Of a stretch of DNA of 64,000 nucleotides, positions 1-10,700 are shown in pieces (position 1 is the stretch's first letter; each line of letters begins with the position of its first letter). This DNA is from Neostapfia colusana. Taxonomy: Eukaryota; Streptophyta; Magnoliopsida; Poales; Poaceae. A program made the translations under genes and the position numbers. Under the pieces are notes generated by a model. That model saw only the letters and a program-made list of their open reading frames with translations, was not told where the DNA came from and did no database searches. The stretch covers positions 57,009,652-57,073,651 of the forward strand of contig JASWHV010000012.1 of NCBI GenBank assembly GCA_030760725.1, written 5' to 3'.

Positions 1-1437
1 TAGTACTCACTGAGAGGAATCGCATGGAATTTATTTGACAATTTTTTGGAGGTTCCTATCAAAAGTTATGAGCAATTGAAATTGAACTGAAAACTGAAAA
101 TGAAGGAAATGTTTAAACTCTGGCGGCGGGCCCCAATCCACAGACTTCTTCTTCCTCGCGTGCGGCAGCCTCGGGTGGCAGTGCTCTCCGGCGAGATCCG
201 CAGAAACTGCCTTCCCGGCCTCCCCTTGGCCCCAATCTCGCCGCCCCTCACTTTAGGGACACGGGAACTCATCCCCGGATCGGTCGAGGTCAACAACCAC
301 CTGAAAGTCGTCGCCGACGAGCGGCGGTGGCGGCACAAATTCAGCGATGGTGAACTCGCGCTAGGATGGCTCAAACGCTTCGGTTCTTCTTCCTAGAGCA
401 CAATGGTGGCATCCTCATCACAGTCATGAGCTCAAATCAGCTCAAAAGTAGCTGCAAATAGGAGCCTATCGGCGACCTATGGTCAAAACCGGCGGCGGCT
501 CGGATTTTTTGAAGAACAGCGCCTACACTTGATGATTTTCGATGCTTTTTGATCCTAGAAGAGCGTGGGGACGTCTAGAGCATGTTGGTAGCTCAGAACA
601 AGCGATGGTGGATTGATCACTACGAATTTCGAGTTTTGGTGTGGCTCAGTCCTATGAACACTGAAGCACTAGCTCAACAGGGAAATTCTCCACCGGTCGT
701 GCAAGAGAGAAGGGAAGGTTGGCACGGTTGTGTTTAGCACCTTAGGGTGGATCTTTTTCATGTAGAATGTTGGCCACGAGGGAGGTTCTAGCGCTCGGGC
801 GCCAGGGAACCGAGGAAACCGAGCGGCATGAGTTTTCTTCGGCTGTGCGAGGCAGAGGGTGGAGGGCGAGGAGAAATGGTCACGTGGACAGGGGCGTGTT
901 GATCACTCAGCCTACGTTTCCACGGCTTAGCATGAGGTGGTGTGCAGTGGCTTCTTCGCTCGAGCGCGGCAAGCAGGAGGTGGCGGCTCCCGGTGAAACA
1001 GAGTCGGTTGAAGCCTCCTCCGTATGACATGTAGGGTCGACTTCTCCCCCTTACCCCCCAATTCCATTTTAAAATAGCAAATGAGCTCCAAATTTGATCA
1101 AACTTGGAGGATAGGCCAAAAGAATTATGAGGAACACAATGGTGCACTCAAATTTGAATTTCAGTGAAGTTGGAATTTGAAACTGAAATTTAGATTCAAA
1201 TTAGAATTTTCGTCCATTTTAATTCCAACAATTAAGAAATCCTTTTCCATTTGGACTGAACATTTGCAGGGCTATTATTGGATGTATGTTGAACAGATTG
1301 TGGAGTTAGATCTCCCGGTTTGGAAATTTTGCAAGTTCACTTTAGCATTTGGAGCTCACACCTTTGTATTCAAAAATTTAAATTCCCTCTCATTTTCTCG
1401 GTGTGATTTGCAGCTCAACTTGCTAGAATTTTGGGAT
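1..1437 (-). repeat. LTR-derived fragment at the left of block A
   Basis: This stretch has no convincing gene. Read on the minus strand it resembles the LTRs of the two Gyp-A type elements. It has a poly-G/A tract and a 'CATGTCAT' segment before a GC-rich part, then GGGCCC followed by AGAGTTTAAAC. An AT-rich part with 'ctcataact' and 'gaacctcc' words comes last. The same sequence recurs at about 44795-46228. The short open frames in it, on both strands, have GC-rich compositional bias and no recognisable domain. I infer a diverged gypsy LTR piece, cut off at 1437 by the CACTA terminus. The window start truncates it. Confidence 0.5.
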
Positions 1438-1740
1438 TTCACAAGAACAACCTGTGATATTAGAGTATCACAGGCGGTCGTTTGGGAAGAAATGCATGTA
1501 ATAATATATTTTCACAGGCGGTAGTGGATAACAAAATCGCATGTGATAATAGATTATTACATGTGACCACTTATAAAGAGTCGTTTGTGACATAGCTCAT
1601 TGTCACTAACGGTCTGTTATCAAGAACCGCCTGTGATATTCAATTTTACAAGCGGTCTATAAAGTAGAGCCGCCAGCGATAGTCTATTTTCACAAATGGT
1701 CTGTCATATAAAGACGCCTATGGAGAACGTCCATCACGAC
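1438..1740 (-). mobile_element. CACTA (En/Spm) terminal and subterminal repeat region, block A
   Basis: A cluster of short direct and inverted repeats of the type 'accgcctgtgata' / 'tatcacaggcggt' is visible at about 1448, 1467, 1511, 1535, 1556, 1628 and 1648. Subterminal arrays like this bind the transposase-associated protein in CACTA elements. The block starts with a degenerate terminus, 'cacaagaacaacctgtga', which resembles a CACTA TIR with bases missing. The DUF4216/DUF4218 transposase remnant to the right is on the minus strand, so this would be the element's 3' end. The repeats are clear. The exact terminus is inferred. Confidence 0.6.
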
Positions 1741-1744
1741 CACT

Positions 1745-2245
1745 ATATCTGCGGTTTCAATAAAAAGAATCATAACATCCACATAGAGAGAAAGACGATG
1801 ATGAAGGGCTCATGACAAGGGGTTGCAGAAGCCCCTCTGTAGAAGCCCTAGAAATGATGTCCCAGTACGTCCGTTACCAAAGTAAACAACGTCGGCGATA
1901 GAGGGTCGCCTTGTTGTAATCCTTACCGGTAAGTGATATGCTCAGCGGTGATCCCATTCAATAGAACTTGTGTTGATGAGATATATAAAAGTCCGTAAAT
2001 AATATCCCTCCAAATTTGACCAAAACCCAGCAGCTGCAAAACCTCAAGAAGAAATTGCCATCGAATCAAAGGCCATTGAAATATCGAGTTTGAGAAGTAT
2101 ACGAGGCTGTTTTTGCTGATGTAGATACCTTGCCATTTGTTGCACCAGCATAAAATTATCTAGAATGAATCGACCTTTTATAAATTCACTTTGGTTAGGT
2201 GATACCATGTCCTGAAGCTTGCGCGCAAGATGTTTGGCTAGTAGT
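1745..2245 (-). pseudogene. L1-type LINE reverse transcriptase fragment, block A
   Basis: The minus strand encodes, in broken frames, motifs of a plant L1-like non-LTR reverse transcriptase. An 'NQSEFIKGRFILDNFMLVQQ' segment is followed by 'LLKLDISMAFDS' and, after a frameshift, 'FLLEVLQLLGFGQIW'. Next come 'GLQQGDPLSP' and a decayed form of the F/YADD active-site box in which the second residue pair reads V-D-V. Several stops and at least one frameshift show it is dead. It lies next to the CACTA subterminal repeats and is shared with block B, so it joined the chimera before the block was duplicated. Confidence 0.8.
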
Positions 2246-3035
2246 ACTCATTGTTTTTTCAGCTGTTATACACATGGAAATCATTTGATTTTCACAAGCC
2301 ATGTATCAGAGTAACTTTCCTTTCCTGGTGTAATTTCTTTTTCCTTGCAACAGTGGCAATGTAGCAGATGTTTGTATGTATGTTTTTATTCCTGGTATAT
2401 AACGTTGTGCCATGTCCTCTCTTACACAGGTTCTCTCAAAAGATATACAACAACGATTACAATGAGAAGGAAGTGTCATTAACTCTTATTTCTCTGCAAT
2501 CACATTGAGCCGCAAAACCACAAAACTACGTTCATTGGATCTTATGTCTCCATTTGATCATGTCCGTTCATTGTTCAGCATAATTTTCAGCACCCACAAA
2601 CTGAGTTTAACTCCACTATGGAAGTCTTCACACTGATTATATGGTTAATTTTGCACCCAAACAGTAACCTGTCTTTGATTCATTCTTCCAATCTTTCTTC
2701 TTCCAGCTGCTATCTGTGTGCGACTCATGGAATTGGAAGTCAGATATCCTCCTAACAGTGGTGTGTTGTTCTTTCCAGTGTTCTAATTTAACTGTCATGA
2801 TTTGATTGTTAAATTTATGGGATCTGGTAATCTTAACACGCCTACATCACCGGATTCTGCTTGAACGTTAACTAGACTTGCGCCCTCCTTCAAAAAAGGA
2901 CATGGCGCAGGAGCCCAAGGACTTTTGACCTATAAGTCTTGTTCACAGTTTTAGAAAAACTAATCACTAAGATGACAAAGAAAGAAAAAAAAAGAAAAAT
3001 ATTGACAGGGCAAACGATCACCCAAATGAACCTCA
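2246..3035. other. No gene recognised; possible captured exon debris
   Basis: I see no open frame with a known domain. Around 2390-2480 a splice-acceptor-like 'cttacacag' precedes a short open stretch ending in a stop, which could be a piece of a captured plant gene. It is too short to identify. The same sequence is present in block B (47061-47805). Block A has about 31 bp near 2860 that block B lacks. Confidence 0.4.
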
Positions 3036-3043
3036 CTTTCTTG

Positions 3044-3546
3044 TAGAGATGGCAACGGATAAAATATTCATGGATATTGTCCTCGTTTATCTGTACCCGT
3101 TAGACAATATCTATACCCGAATCCGTATCCGTTATTCGTAACGGGTAAGAAATGTTACCCTTATCCATTACCCCTATTCAAGCATTGCTCATGTAAGTAG
3201 TCTAATTAAGGAACTAATGTTCACGATCAAATAGTGAAAAAAAATATAATCTTTCTAGCTCTAAAATATTAAAAAATTAATGTCTACAAAAGAACAGTTT
3301 TTTCTACGATAATGGAAATTTAGTTTATTATTAATCCACATGTTACACGGAAGCAATATGTTATTATTCAGATACGGGTAAGCGGATATGGATATGATGT
3401 TTTCTTACCAGATAAAAATTATCCATTGGGTTTTATCTGTTGCCCCAATTAACCGGTACCCACGGGTACAAATTCCTATCCAAAACCGTACCGATCGGGT
3501 CGGATATCTGCGGTATGTGGGTAATGGGTATCCATTGCCATCTTTA
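3044..3546. mobile_element. Non-autonomous hAT-like element, block A copy
   Basis: The ends are terminal inverted repeats of the form TAGAGATGGCAA at the left and the complement of TAAAGATGGCAA at the right. They are flanked by 8-bp target-site duplications, ctttcttg at 3036-3043 and atttcttg at 3547-3554 (7 of 8 identical). An 8-bp duplication is the hAT signature. The inner part is rich in 'acccgt/acgggta' words in both orientations, so it is strongly self-complementary. It encodes no transposase, and the small frames inside it are by-products of these repeats. The block B copy at 47814 has a perfect duplication. Confidence 0.8.
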
Positions 3547-3554
3547 ATTTCTTG

Positions 3555-4860
3555 TGGCCTGTACTTCCATTCCATCTGTTTGGATCCCCATATATAAAGA
3601 ATGAAAAGGAATGAGTGGCAGGTGATAAAGTAGCAACGCAATCAAGTGCAAGGGAAAAGGTGCCAGTGTTGTTCCATATCCCCATTGAGTACAATGCATT
3701 GGTTGGTCAATAAACTTCTTAGGGTCTGTTACATAGTTACATGAACTTCTAAAATACATTTAGAGGTTACTAAACTAATTAAATGAGTTATTAGAGATCT
3801 AAAACACATCTGGCATGCCAGCATGATGGACACGTCATATAAAAGAGAAGACACCCTGTAACTGGTCGTTTTGCAAATAACCCCCCATGATTCCTCCTAT
3901 GCAGACACTTCCATTGTTTTCTTTTCAATTCATCCTCCTGCATGCAAGTTGCTTCACCACCCTTCCTGCTCCATTGTTTGGTTGTCAGTATGAAACTAAT
4001 TAGAAAGAAGGGGATGCGGATCCACATGCAGATTGCAGCATCTTGCCAAAGTCCAGCTGCACATATGAACTAACATCTAGCAGTGGAGAAGCTGCTTAAG
4101 GCTGCACGGGGTCCAGAGAAAAAATTCAACCAGCAAATAAACAGGGCATCATCAGTAATTTCATCTGAACAAAATGTTGGATCTGAGTGTGAATTTCTAT
4201 TAAATCTAACAAAATGTTCTGATCAAAACCCAGCGCTGGCAAAATTTAAAGAGACCATATGATTGTTTACAAAATAAAAGCCAACACAAGAAGCGTATGA
4301 ATAAGAGTTTTTAAATGGCAGAGTGATCGCTGGAGGATTAGTGCCATTAGTGTCACGTGGTGGATGTCAGTTTCCTATTTTAGAATAATATTGGATTTAG
4401 CCCATTGTGACCTACTTGCCTTTAGGATTTGCCTTATGACTTCACTATAAATATGTACCACCCTCTAACTTAACGAATCATTCTATTATTTCTCTCCCTC
4501 ATTATTATATCATAGTATCTCAAAAGTTTCATCCCCGCCCTCACTTCCACAACCCTAGCTGTCACTGTTCACCTCCTCCGTAGAGGCAAGCAGGTAGTAA
4601 CCTAACCTTTTAGAGTCTACAGCCGCGCAACCCCTACTCTTATTCGTCGTCGCCGTTGCACTTTTGCTGCGACCCTCTCCCACGGTCCGACACCCAGCAT
4701 AACTGCAGCCAGACCGTGAGCCCCTCTGACGCCTGGCACTCCGCCTGCACCGGCCATCCACCCTCCGTCAATCGCACCTACTAAGGGGATCATGTGAGTG
4801 CTAGATTCTAAATACATTGGTAAAGAACTGTTAAAGTTAGATTTCATGTAAAGTTTTGGG
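3555..4860. other. CACTA-internal non-coding stretch, no gene recognised
   Basis: There is no supported coding region. The AT-rich left part (3555-4400) contains nothing I recognise. The right part (4530-4790) is GC-rich and encodes short arginine- and serine-rich frames on the minus strand that look compositional. The whole stretch is repeated in block B with small indels (for example about 31 bp present near 4080 here and missing there). It lies between the LINE fragment and the transposase remnant and is probably internal CACTA sequence or captured host DNA. Confidence 0.4.
4446..4453 (+). promoter_or_regulatory. Possible TATA box in block A
   Basis: The sequence TATAAATA is followed by a pyrimidine-rich leader-like stretch and 'aaccctagc', a common plant 5' UTR composition. 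It is conserved in block B near 49186. No downstream ORF with a start codon is evident, so it may be a captured promoter piece or chance. Confidence 0.3.
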
Positions 4861-5885
4861 AATAAATGACATGGTTTTGAGAGTAGGCTTGTGTGTCAAC
4901 AATATTTTGCTTTCTAGAAACAATTGTGTGCATCTTCTCTGTTCCTGGATCTTGTAATTAAAAAACATGTGCAACGCGATTGACGAGAACCCACAGGTCC
5001 TCTTTATAGCCTACTTTCTTTAAGTCTATCAGTGTGAGCTCGTAGTTATCCACTTTCACACCATTATGGTGTTTGATCCATTGGCACTTAAACACGGGTA
5101 TTTGTATTCTTTTGCCATAATAGAGTCCCTATATTTTTTCTATGAACGCGAAGTATGTGGTTTTCTGCCCTAGTGGAGCATAAGACTCTATACGAATTCT
5201 CTATTTTGTGCAACACCCTTACTGTCTTTTGACTTAGTGTAAAATATATACCCATTGATGTCATATGTTTGCCATGATGTCACCAAAGCAGATGGGCCAG
5301 AAACTAACTTCTTTATTGTTGCCTCTTCTCCGTATGGTATTTTTTCCATTAACCATTCGGTGAAACGACTTATGTGCCCTCTCATGATCCAGTCCTCTCT
5401 GCAGCCTTGGTTTTCTCTACGAAGCTAAATTTGGTGTTCCTTGATGTACGGCTCAGCTATCATGAGTTCTTGTAGTACACCAAAATTTGCATAATGTACT
5501 AATTTGTAATCCGGAATGATGAATGTTTTTTTACCCACGTTGTCTCTCCCACTTAGTCCATCCTCATGTACTGGTATACACACACCTATATGTTTTCCAT
5601 CTCTGATTTAATCAGCGCAACCCTCTCAATCACTTCTTCCGTAGTGTAGCCTTCCATAATTGAACTCTCTAGGTGAGCATGATTCCGGACATAACCCTTT
5701 ACTACTACTAAATATCGGTCCAATGGAAACATATGATGTAAATATAGTGGCCTCAATGCTTTTATCTGATCCATGAGATGTATGATTAAGTGTACATGCA
5801 TATCAAAAAAGGATGGTGGGAAACACATATCAAGCTTGCACATAGTCTCGATGATGTACGATTTCAGATAGCCTGTCTTCACAAG
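4861..5885 (-). pseudogene. CACTA (En/Spm) transposase C-terminal part, DUF4218 and DUF4216, block A
   Basis: The minus strand encodes the downstream half of a plant CACTA transposase. DUF4218 is at 5586-5885, with 'ETMCKLDMCFPPSFFDMHVH', then 'HHMFPLDRYL', 'GYVRNHAHLE' and 'EGYTTEEV'. DUF4216 follows at about 4900-5400, with 'YDINGYIFYT', then 'PVFKCQWIKH' and 'TLIDLKKVGY', ending near 4870 with a 'VSRKQNIVD'-like tail. In the family, the complete protein cuts and pastes the element by binding its subterminal repeats. Here the catalytic N-terminal region is absent: the frame is cut at about 5885 by an unrelated coiled-coil sequence. Stops and frameshifts separate the two domains. Block B carries the same remnant. 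Confidence 0.85.
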
Positions 5886-6497
5886 ATATCTGTCGGGGAG
5901 CTCAACAAGAGGGCGGTGGACCTCCTGGCTGAGGCCAAGAAACTCCATGCCGCCGCCGATGTGCGCACTGCAGCTCTGTCAGAGCTGCAGGAGATGCTTG
6001 TCCAGCGGGATCAGGAGGTGCAGGCAAAGGATATGGACCTCTCCACCCGCCAGGCCGCCCATGAGGGGGAGCGGGAGCACTTTAGGAAGCGGCTCCTGGA
6101 TGACTACGACCGGGAGCTAGCCGCCGCGACCAAGGAAGCCTGTCTAGACTTCCGAGCTACGGAGCTGGCCACCAAGGAGGAGGAGCTAGCTGCCCAGGAG
6201 CAGGAGCTGGCGAGTAGGAACCTGGCCGAAGAGCTGGCCACCACCGCCAAGAGAGTTGAGGAGCTCCGGGCTTCTCGTGCCATCAAGGCCAATAAAATCT
6301 GGGACTTCCTCGCTTGCGCAGAGACGGTGCTGGAGCCCTTCGGCTTCAGTTCTTTGCGCTCCGGGGGTCCGGTGCAGGAGGTGAGTCAGGTGCTCCCGAG
6401 CATGTGCTCTCATGCTTCCGGAGCTGCGACCCCAACATCTCCTTGGAACCAGTGATGTAGGGCCTCAGTGCAGAGATGTCAGAGATGACCAAGTTCG
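5886..6497 (+). pseudogene. Coiled-coil retroelement protein fragment, block A
   Basis: An open frame of about 190 codons (to the stop at 6455) has strong heptad character, rich in E, A, L, R and K. Recurring words include 'ELATKEEELA', 'QEQELASRNLAEEL' and 'RVEELRASRA', followed by 'KIWDFL' and 'LEPFGFSSLRSG'. It resembles the long coiled-coil proteins that grass repeats annotated as retrotransposon proteins carry. I know of no biochemical function. The part 5' of about 5886 is antisense CACTA, so no native start is present. At the 3' end a one-base shift lets the family sequence run on to about 6497, where a minus-strand gypsy fragment begins. Block B has the same ORF at 63345-63952. Confidence 0.65.
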
Positions 6498-6499
6498 AT

Positions 6500-6654
6500 T
6501 GAATAATCCAAACTTTCTCTTCCTCATTGTTGACAAGATCAATCGCGAAGATGACCCTCTCGCTGCACTCACACCAATTTAGCGGTGTGTGACATTTTCT
6601 CCAGTATAGCGCCCCATAGTGCGCCATATTTATGCTGGCCTAGTACCCATTGTT
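6500..6654 (-). pseudogene. Gyp-C integrase fragment, distal piece
   Basis: The minus-strand translation contains 'YNNGY', a stop, then 'MAHYGALYWRKCHTPLNW' and 'VWIIQSN', which match the region after the integrase catalytic core in Gyp-A. It joins in frame to 20807-20953 once Solo-1 and one copy of its 5-bp duplication are removed. At about 6500 it is fused to the coiled-coil sequence, so the integrase C-terminus and chromodomain are missing. A stop and several substitutions show it is inactive. Confidence 0.85.
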
Positions 6655-7261
6655 GTACGTGTAGGATCAAAGAGCACGTGAAAAGCTATCAGAGGGGGTG
6701 AATGGTAGATTAAAACTTTTTATGCGGAAGCTACAAAAACCCCACGGCAGAAAATCGATCTGATAAAGAAACCATGTGTGCGACTGTCTTTGACGTGTTC
6801 AAACAGGACTAAACTAGTGGAGATTATATAGAATCAAGTCACGAAGCCACTGCAGCAAGAATCACGTGAAGACACTAAGTAGAACTTGAGTTATGAGCAA
6901 AAGACTAGACGAAGGTCAATCTGTTGTACCCAATTTTAAAAACAGATCTGCAATGCTGCAACGAAACTCGTGTAGATCAAAAAACACAAATCCAATGACC
7001 GTGAAATTTTCAAAGATCATATATAATCAAGTTTTTAAAACAAATCCAAAAGAATCACGTCAATTGGATCAGTAAAACGTGAGTTAAGATCAAAATACTG
7101 AAGCAACGTCGGTCTGTCCAGAAACTCACCGAGGAACAACTTGTCTGAAACAAGTCAGACGAACAAGGCACCAAACCTCCTCTATAATATGTATTTTATT
7201 GATAAAAACTTAAGAGAAGCAGCCACAAGTCATGCTCCCCACGAGCCTTGGCCTCCCTTGC

Positions 7262-7270
7262 TTATATAAC
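7262..7270 (-). promoter_or_regulatory. TATA-like box of Solo-1
   Basis: TTATATAAG is read on the minus strand, about 60 bp upstream of a minus-strand AATAAA (7195-7200). This fits a U3-R layout for an LTR transcribed leftwards. Confidence 0.4.
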
Positions 7271-7724
7271 CAGCCCTAAGGCCAACCCAATTCAAACTAG
7301 GACTTCTACTCCTACTTGGATTCAAACTCTAACTTTCCAAAACTGCTCAAGACTCTTCTATACGCAGATAGAAGAAATCTTAAGACTCCCGAACACCTTA
7401 GGAACGTCCCAAACATTCCTAAAACAACTATACTTCGTGCCTAACACGAAATCCTATTCTAATCCACTCGAAACTTTTCATAAACGAACCATAACCGCCT
7501 GAGCGCAAAATCCAGCCGGTTGAATCTTTTCAACCATATCTTCACTTTCATATCTCTTCACCATGCCTTGGAACAATGTAACCACGTCCATGCACCCTTG
7601 CATACATGCAAACACTTTCCAAAACATTCACAACACCTTCATATGCATTGTTCTTGACCCAAACATGCTGCGTGACCTCCTGATCAGCTCAACCACAATT
7701 CCTCCCGAACTTGGTTGTTGAAAC

Positions 7725-10700
7725 TGTAAAAGCCCAAGAAAAGGGACTTGCAAAGACTTTTCTTCACCTCACAACACCCCAGTTTTCGTTGTGGATATCT
7801 TAGGAAATATTGTGAAGAGCAAGTAACCTTCATCAAAAGAGTGATTAGAGGGGAAAGTCTTCCTTTTCACAAAGTGGGATTTGGAGATAGGAACATGAGA
7901 GGTTGAGCTCACCCCTAGATCTTAAAAAGTCTTGGGAAGGTTCAGTCCAAGTTTCATAGAAATCCAACACTTTTTGAGGCACTTTTTGGGTTATTTGAGA
8001 AAGAGGCCAATTTGAATGTAAATTCAAATTGCAGCAACTTTCATCACCCAAATTCAAAAGTTAGCTTCATATTCTTATTCAGCACATTTTTGTGAGCTCA
8101 CACACCAATTTTCACTCCATTTGGAGTTGATCTTGACATGAGCTAAGTGGGACGAATTCAAACTTTATTCGAATTCAAAACTAAACTTGTGCTGAAATTC
8201 ACCCAAGCCGAACCCAATTTGAATTCTATTCAATTCAAATGGCTCAGGGGTGAATGATTTGAATCACCAGGGGTATTATGGGGCTCACTGTTTACAGCAG
8301 TGATTAGGAGTAAATTCCAGAGGTTAAAACCCCGGGTGAGACCCACATGTCATAGAGGGGAGAAGGAGAAACTTGCACCCAAAGTCAGAGTCTCGGTGGG
8401 AAATTCCACCGAGCAGCTGTCGGCTGTGCCACCGAGCAGCTACCGGCGCCACTAGCTGCTTCCCTCTCCGCGCGCTGGCGCCCAGGGCGGCTGGCTCGCG
8501 TCCCCACGCGACCGGCACCACCTCAGCCGAGCAGGAGTCGGCCGGCTTTATCTTCTCGCGGGCAAACCCGAGCAGCGGCATTGTTTCTCGACACAGCTCT
8601 CTGCTCAATCGGGAAAACCAGCAAAACCATCTCCTCCTTCGTCCCTGAGCTGCTAGACAGCCACCTGAGCTCGCACTCCACCTCTCCAACGCCAGAAACC
8701 TCGAGCTCCGACCCCTTTGCCCAAAGACGATCGCCACCGTGGCGACCTAGCCTCAGCCGAGAGTCAGGCGCCCGTGGGCAGCGTTCCACAGGCGTTTTCA
8801 CGGTCCAGCGAGAGAGGCTACAGGAGTGCGCGACCACCGTGCTGCTCTCCTCCAAGTTTGGAAGCCAACCGTGAAGAATTCGCAGAGAATTTCCAGTTTT
8901 TGTTCCGGCGACCTTTAACCGAGTTTCCGGTACGGTTTCTTTAAATTCTCGCTCTATGATCTTTCGGAGGTCATCGAATCTTGCACATAGACGCTGGACT
9001 AGCCAGCGATCAAGTTCTTTTCTGCATCCGTAGCGTGAAACTGTCTAGGAGTGACGAATTTCGAGCTCGATCGAGGGTAGTCATGGCGGGCACGATCGGT
9101 CACACGGTGCCGACCGACTTGACGCCATCCCTAAACCCTTTTGACACCTTGTCGAGCTCCCTAGAGGTACACTGATGCTGTAGGGTCGTTTGTTCGAGGT
9201 GTTGGCGGGTTTAGATACCATGGTCGACGGTGTCGAATCTCAACCGAGGCCACGGCACGTCGCCAAGCTACTTCCGGTCACCCCCAGCCCGACCTGTCAC
9301 CCCCGACGTGTTCCTCGACGTCAACAACCCCCTAGCGGCGAGTTTCAGACCGTGGGAGGTCCGGCAGCGGCGAGCCGGCGAGCCCCGAATCTGCTCCGGC
9401 GAGGTCGGCGGTGCGGGTGCGAGAGAACGGCGGGAGGAAGATGAAGCCTGCTGGCCCACGTGTCAGCGGCTGAAGAATTTAAATCGGGATCGGGTGTGGC
9501 CAGGGATCGGCTGTGCTGGCGCGCAAATACCCTGTGAGCTCCGGTGTGCCGGACACCTCCGCGCTCGACACGTGTGGTATCCCCGGTGTGCCGGACACCT
9601 CCGCGCTCGACACGTGTGGTATCTCCGGTGTGCCGGACACCTCCGCGCTCGACACGTGTCCCCACGGGCCCCGAGAGTTTAAACTTTTCCCCCGATTTTC
9701 AGAATTCTTCCAAACTTCAAATCCTCATAACTTTGGCTAGAGAGCTCCAAATTCAGTGAACCAAATTTTGCTGAACTCAGGATTCTGAGTACTTTCCAGC
9801 AGTGCCAAATTCAACTCATGAAAGTGAATAGTTTTCCAGAATTAAATCCCTAAAATTTAAAGTGTTGGGAATTTTATCTGGAAAACTACGTTATGAAAAA
9901 TTCTGAAATTTGGCTGAAAGATTCATTGGAAAATCCCTGAATCCCAGTAAAGTTTTCAGACTCATCCAAGTTTATTTAGTTACCCTAATTGGGTGATTAA
10001 GGGAACTGCCCAGAGAAAATAGAAAAATGTACAGAAACATTTTTCAAATTTTCTCCAATCTTAATTAGGACATAACCTTCTGTAGAATTCTTCAAAAGAC
10101 ATGAAACCAACTCCATTAGAACCATCCTAAATTCTAGTTTCCAGAAAGTAATGATGGAAGCCATGAAAAACCCTGGAATTACTTAGAGACTCAATTATTG
10201 ACCAAAGAGGCTTTTATTTGTACAAGGTTCAATCGAACTTTGTTTCAAATAAAACTTGGTCACAACTCTGGTTAGGACCCTACCAATCCACCATAAAAAT
10301 TTCAGAACCCAAGGGGAGGGCTAGCTAGAATTATTAGCAATTATGTATTTAAGTTCACACATTGCATTTAAATTTACATGTAGTATTGTATTCAACGTGT
10401 AGCCATTGAAGAAGAGACTCCGGAAGTGCTGGACTTCCTCCTTCCGGAAGAGGAACTAACCCCTGACCAGCAGCAACAAGGCAAGCCCCGGTTTGCATTA
10501 ACCTTTTTATAAGTTTTATTTTGTTTACATGTGTCATATGAAGTATGTATGTGCATTAGGTATAGGATGAATGAAACCCCACTGGCATAACCAAAGGATC
10601 CTAGAAGAGTGAGGGTAGTGTTTAGGACCTCAAGTAGAAAGGCTATGCTTAAAGATTCATAGGGCTTCGGTACAAGTCGAGTAGTTGGAATCTACTCGCG

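Noticed and set aside
3388..3759. Short overlapping frames on both strands in block A, also 48159-48530
   Set aside because: They lie across the inverted-repeat hAT element and its flank; no similarity to transposase.
4555..4847. Arginine-rich minus-strand frames in block A, also 49291-49583
   Set aside because: Present in overlapping frames, no domain, and diverging without codon-position bias between the two blocks as far as I can see.
5790..5885. Start of the coiled-coil protein at the ATG 5790
   Set aside because: The first 30 or so codons are antisense of the CACTA DUF4218 region, so this ATG is not native to the coiled-coil protein.
8324..9759. Several open frames of 75-150 codons on both strands in the Gyp-A LTRs (also 16767-18318)
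   Set aside because: GC-rich U3 composition and the 42-bp repeat produce overlapping frames on both strands; no domains, and not preserved in the related Gyp-D LTR.
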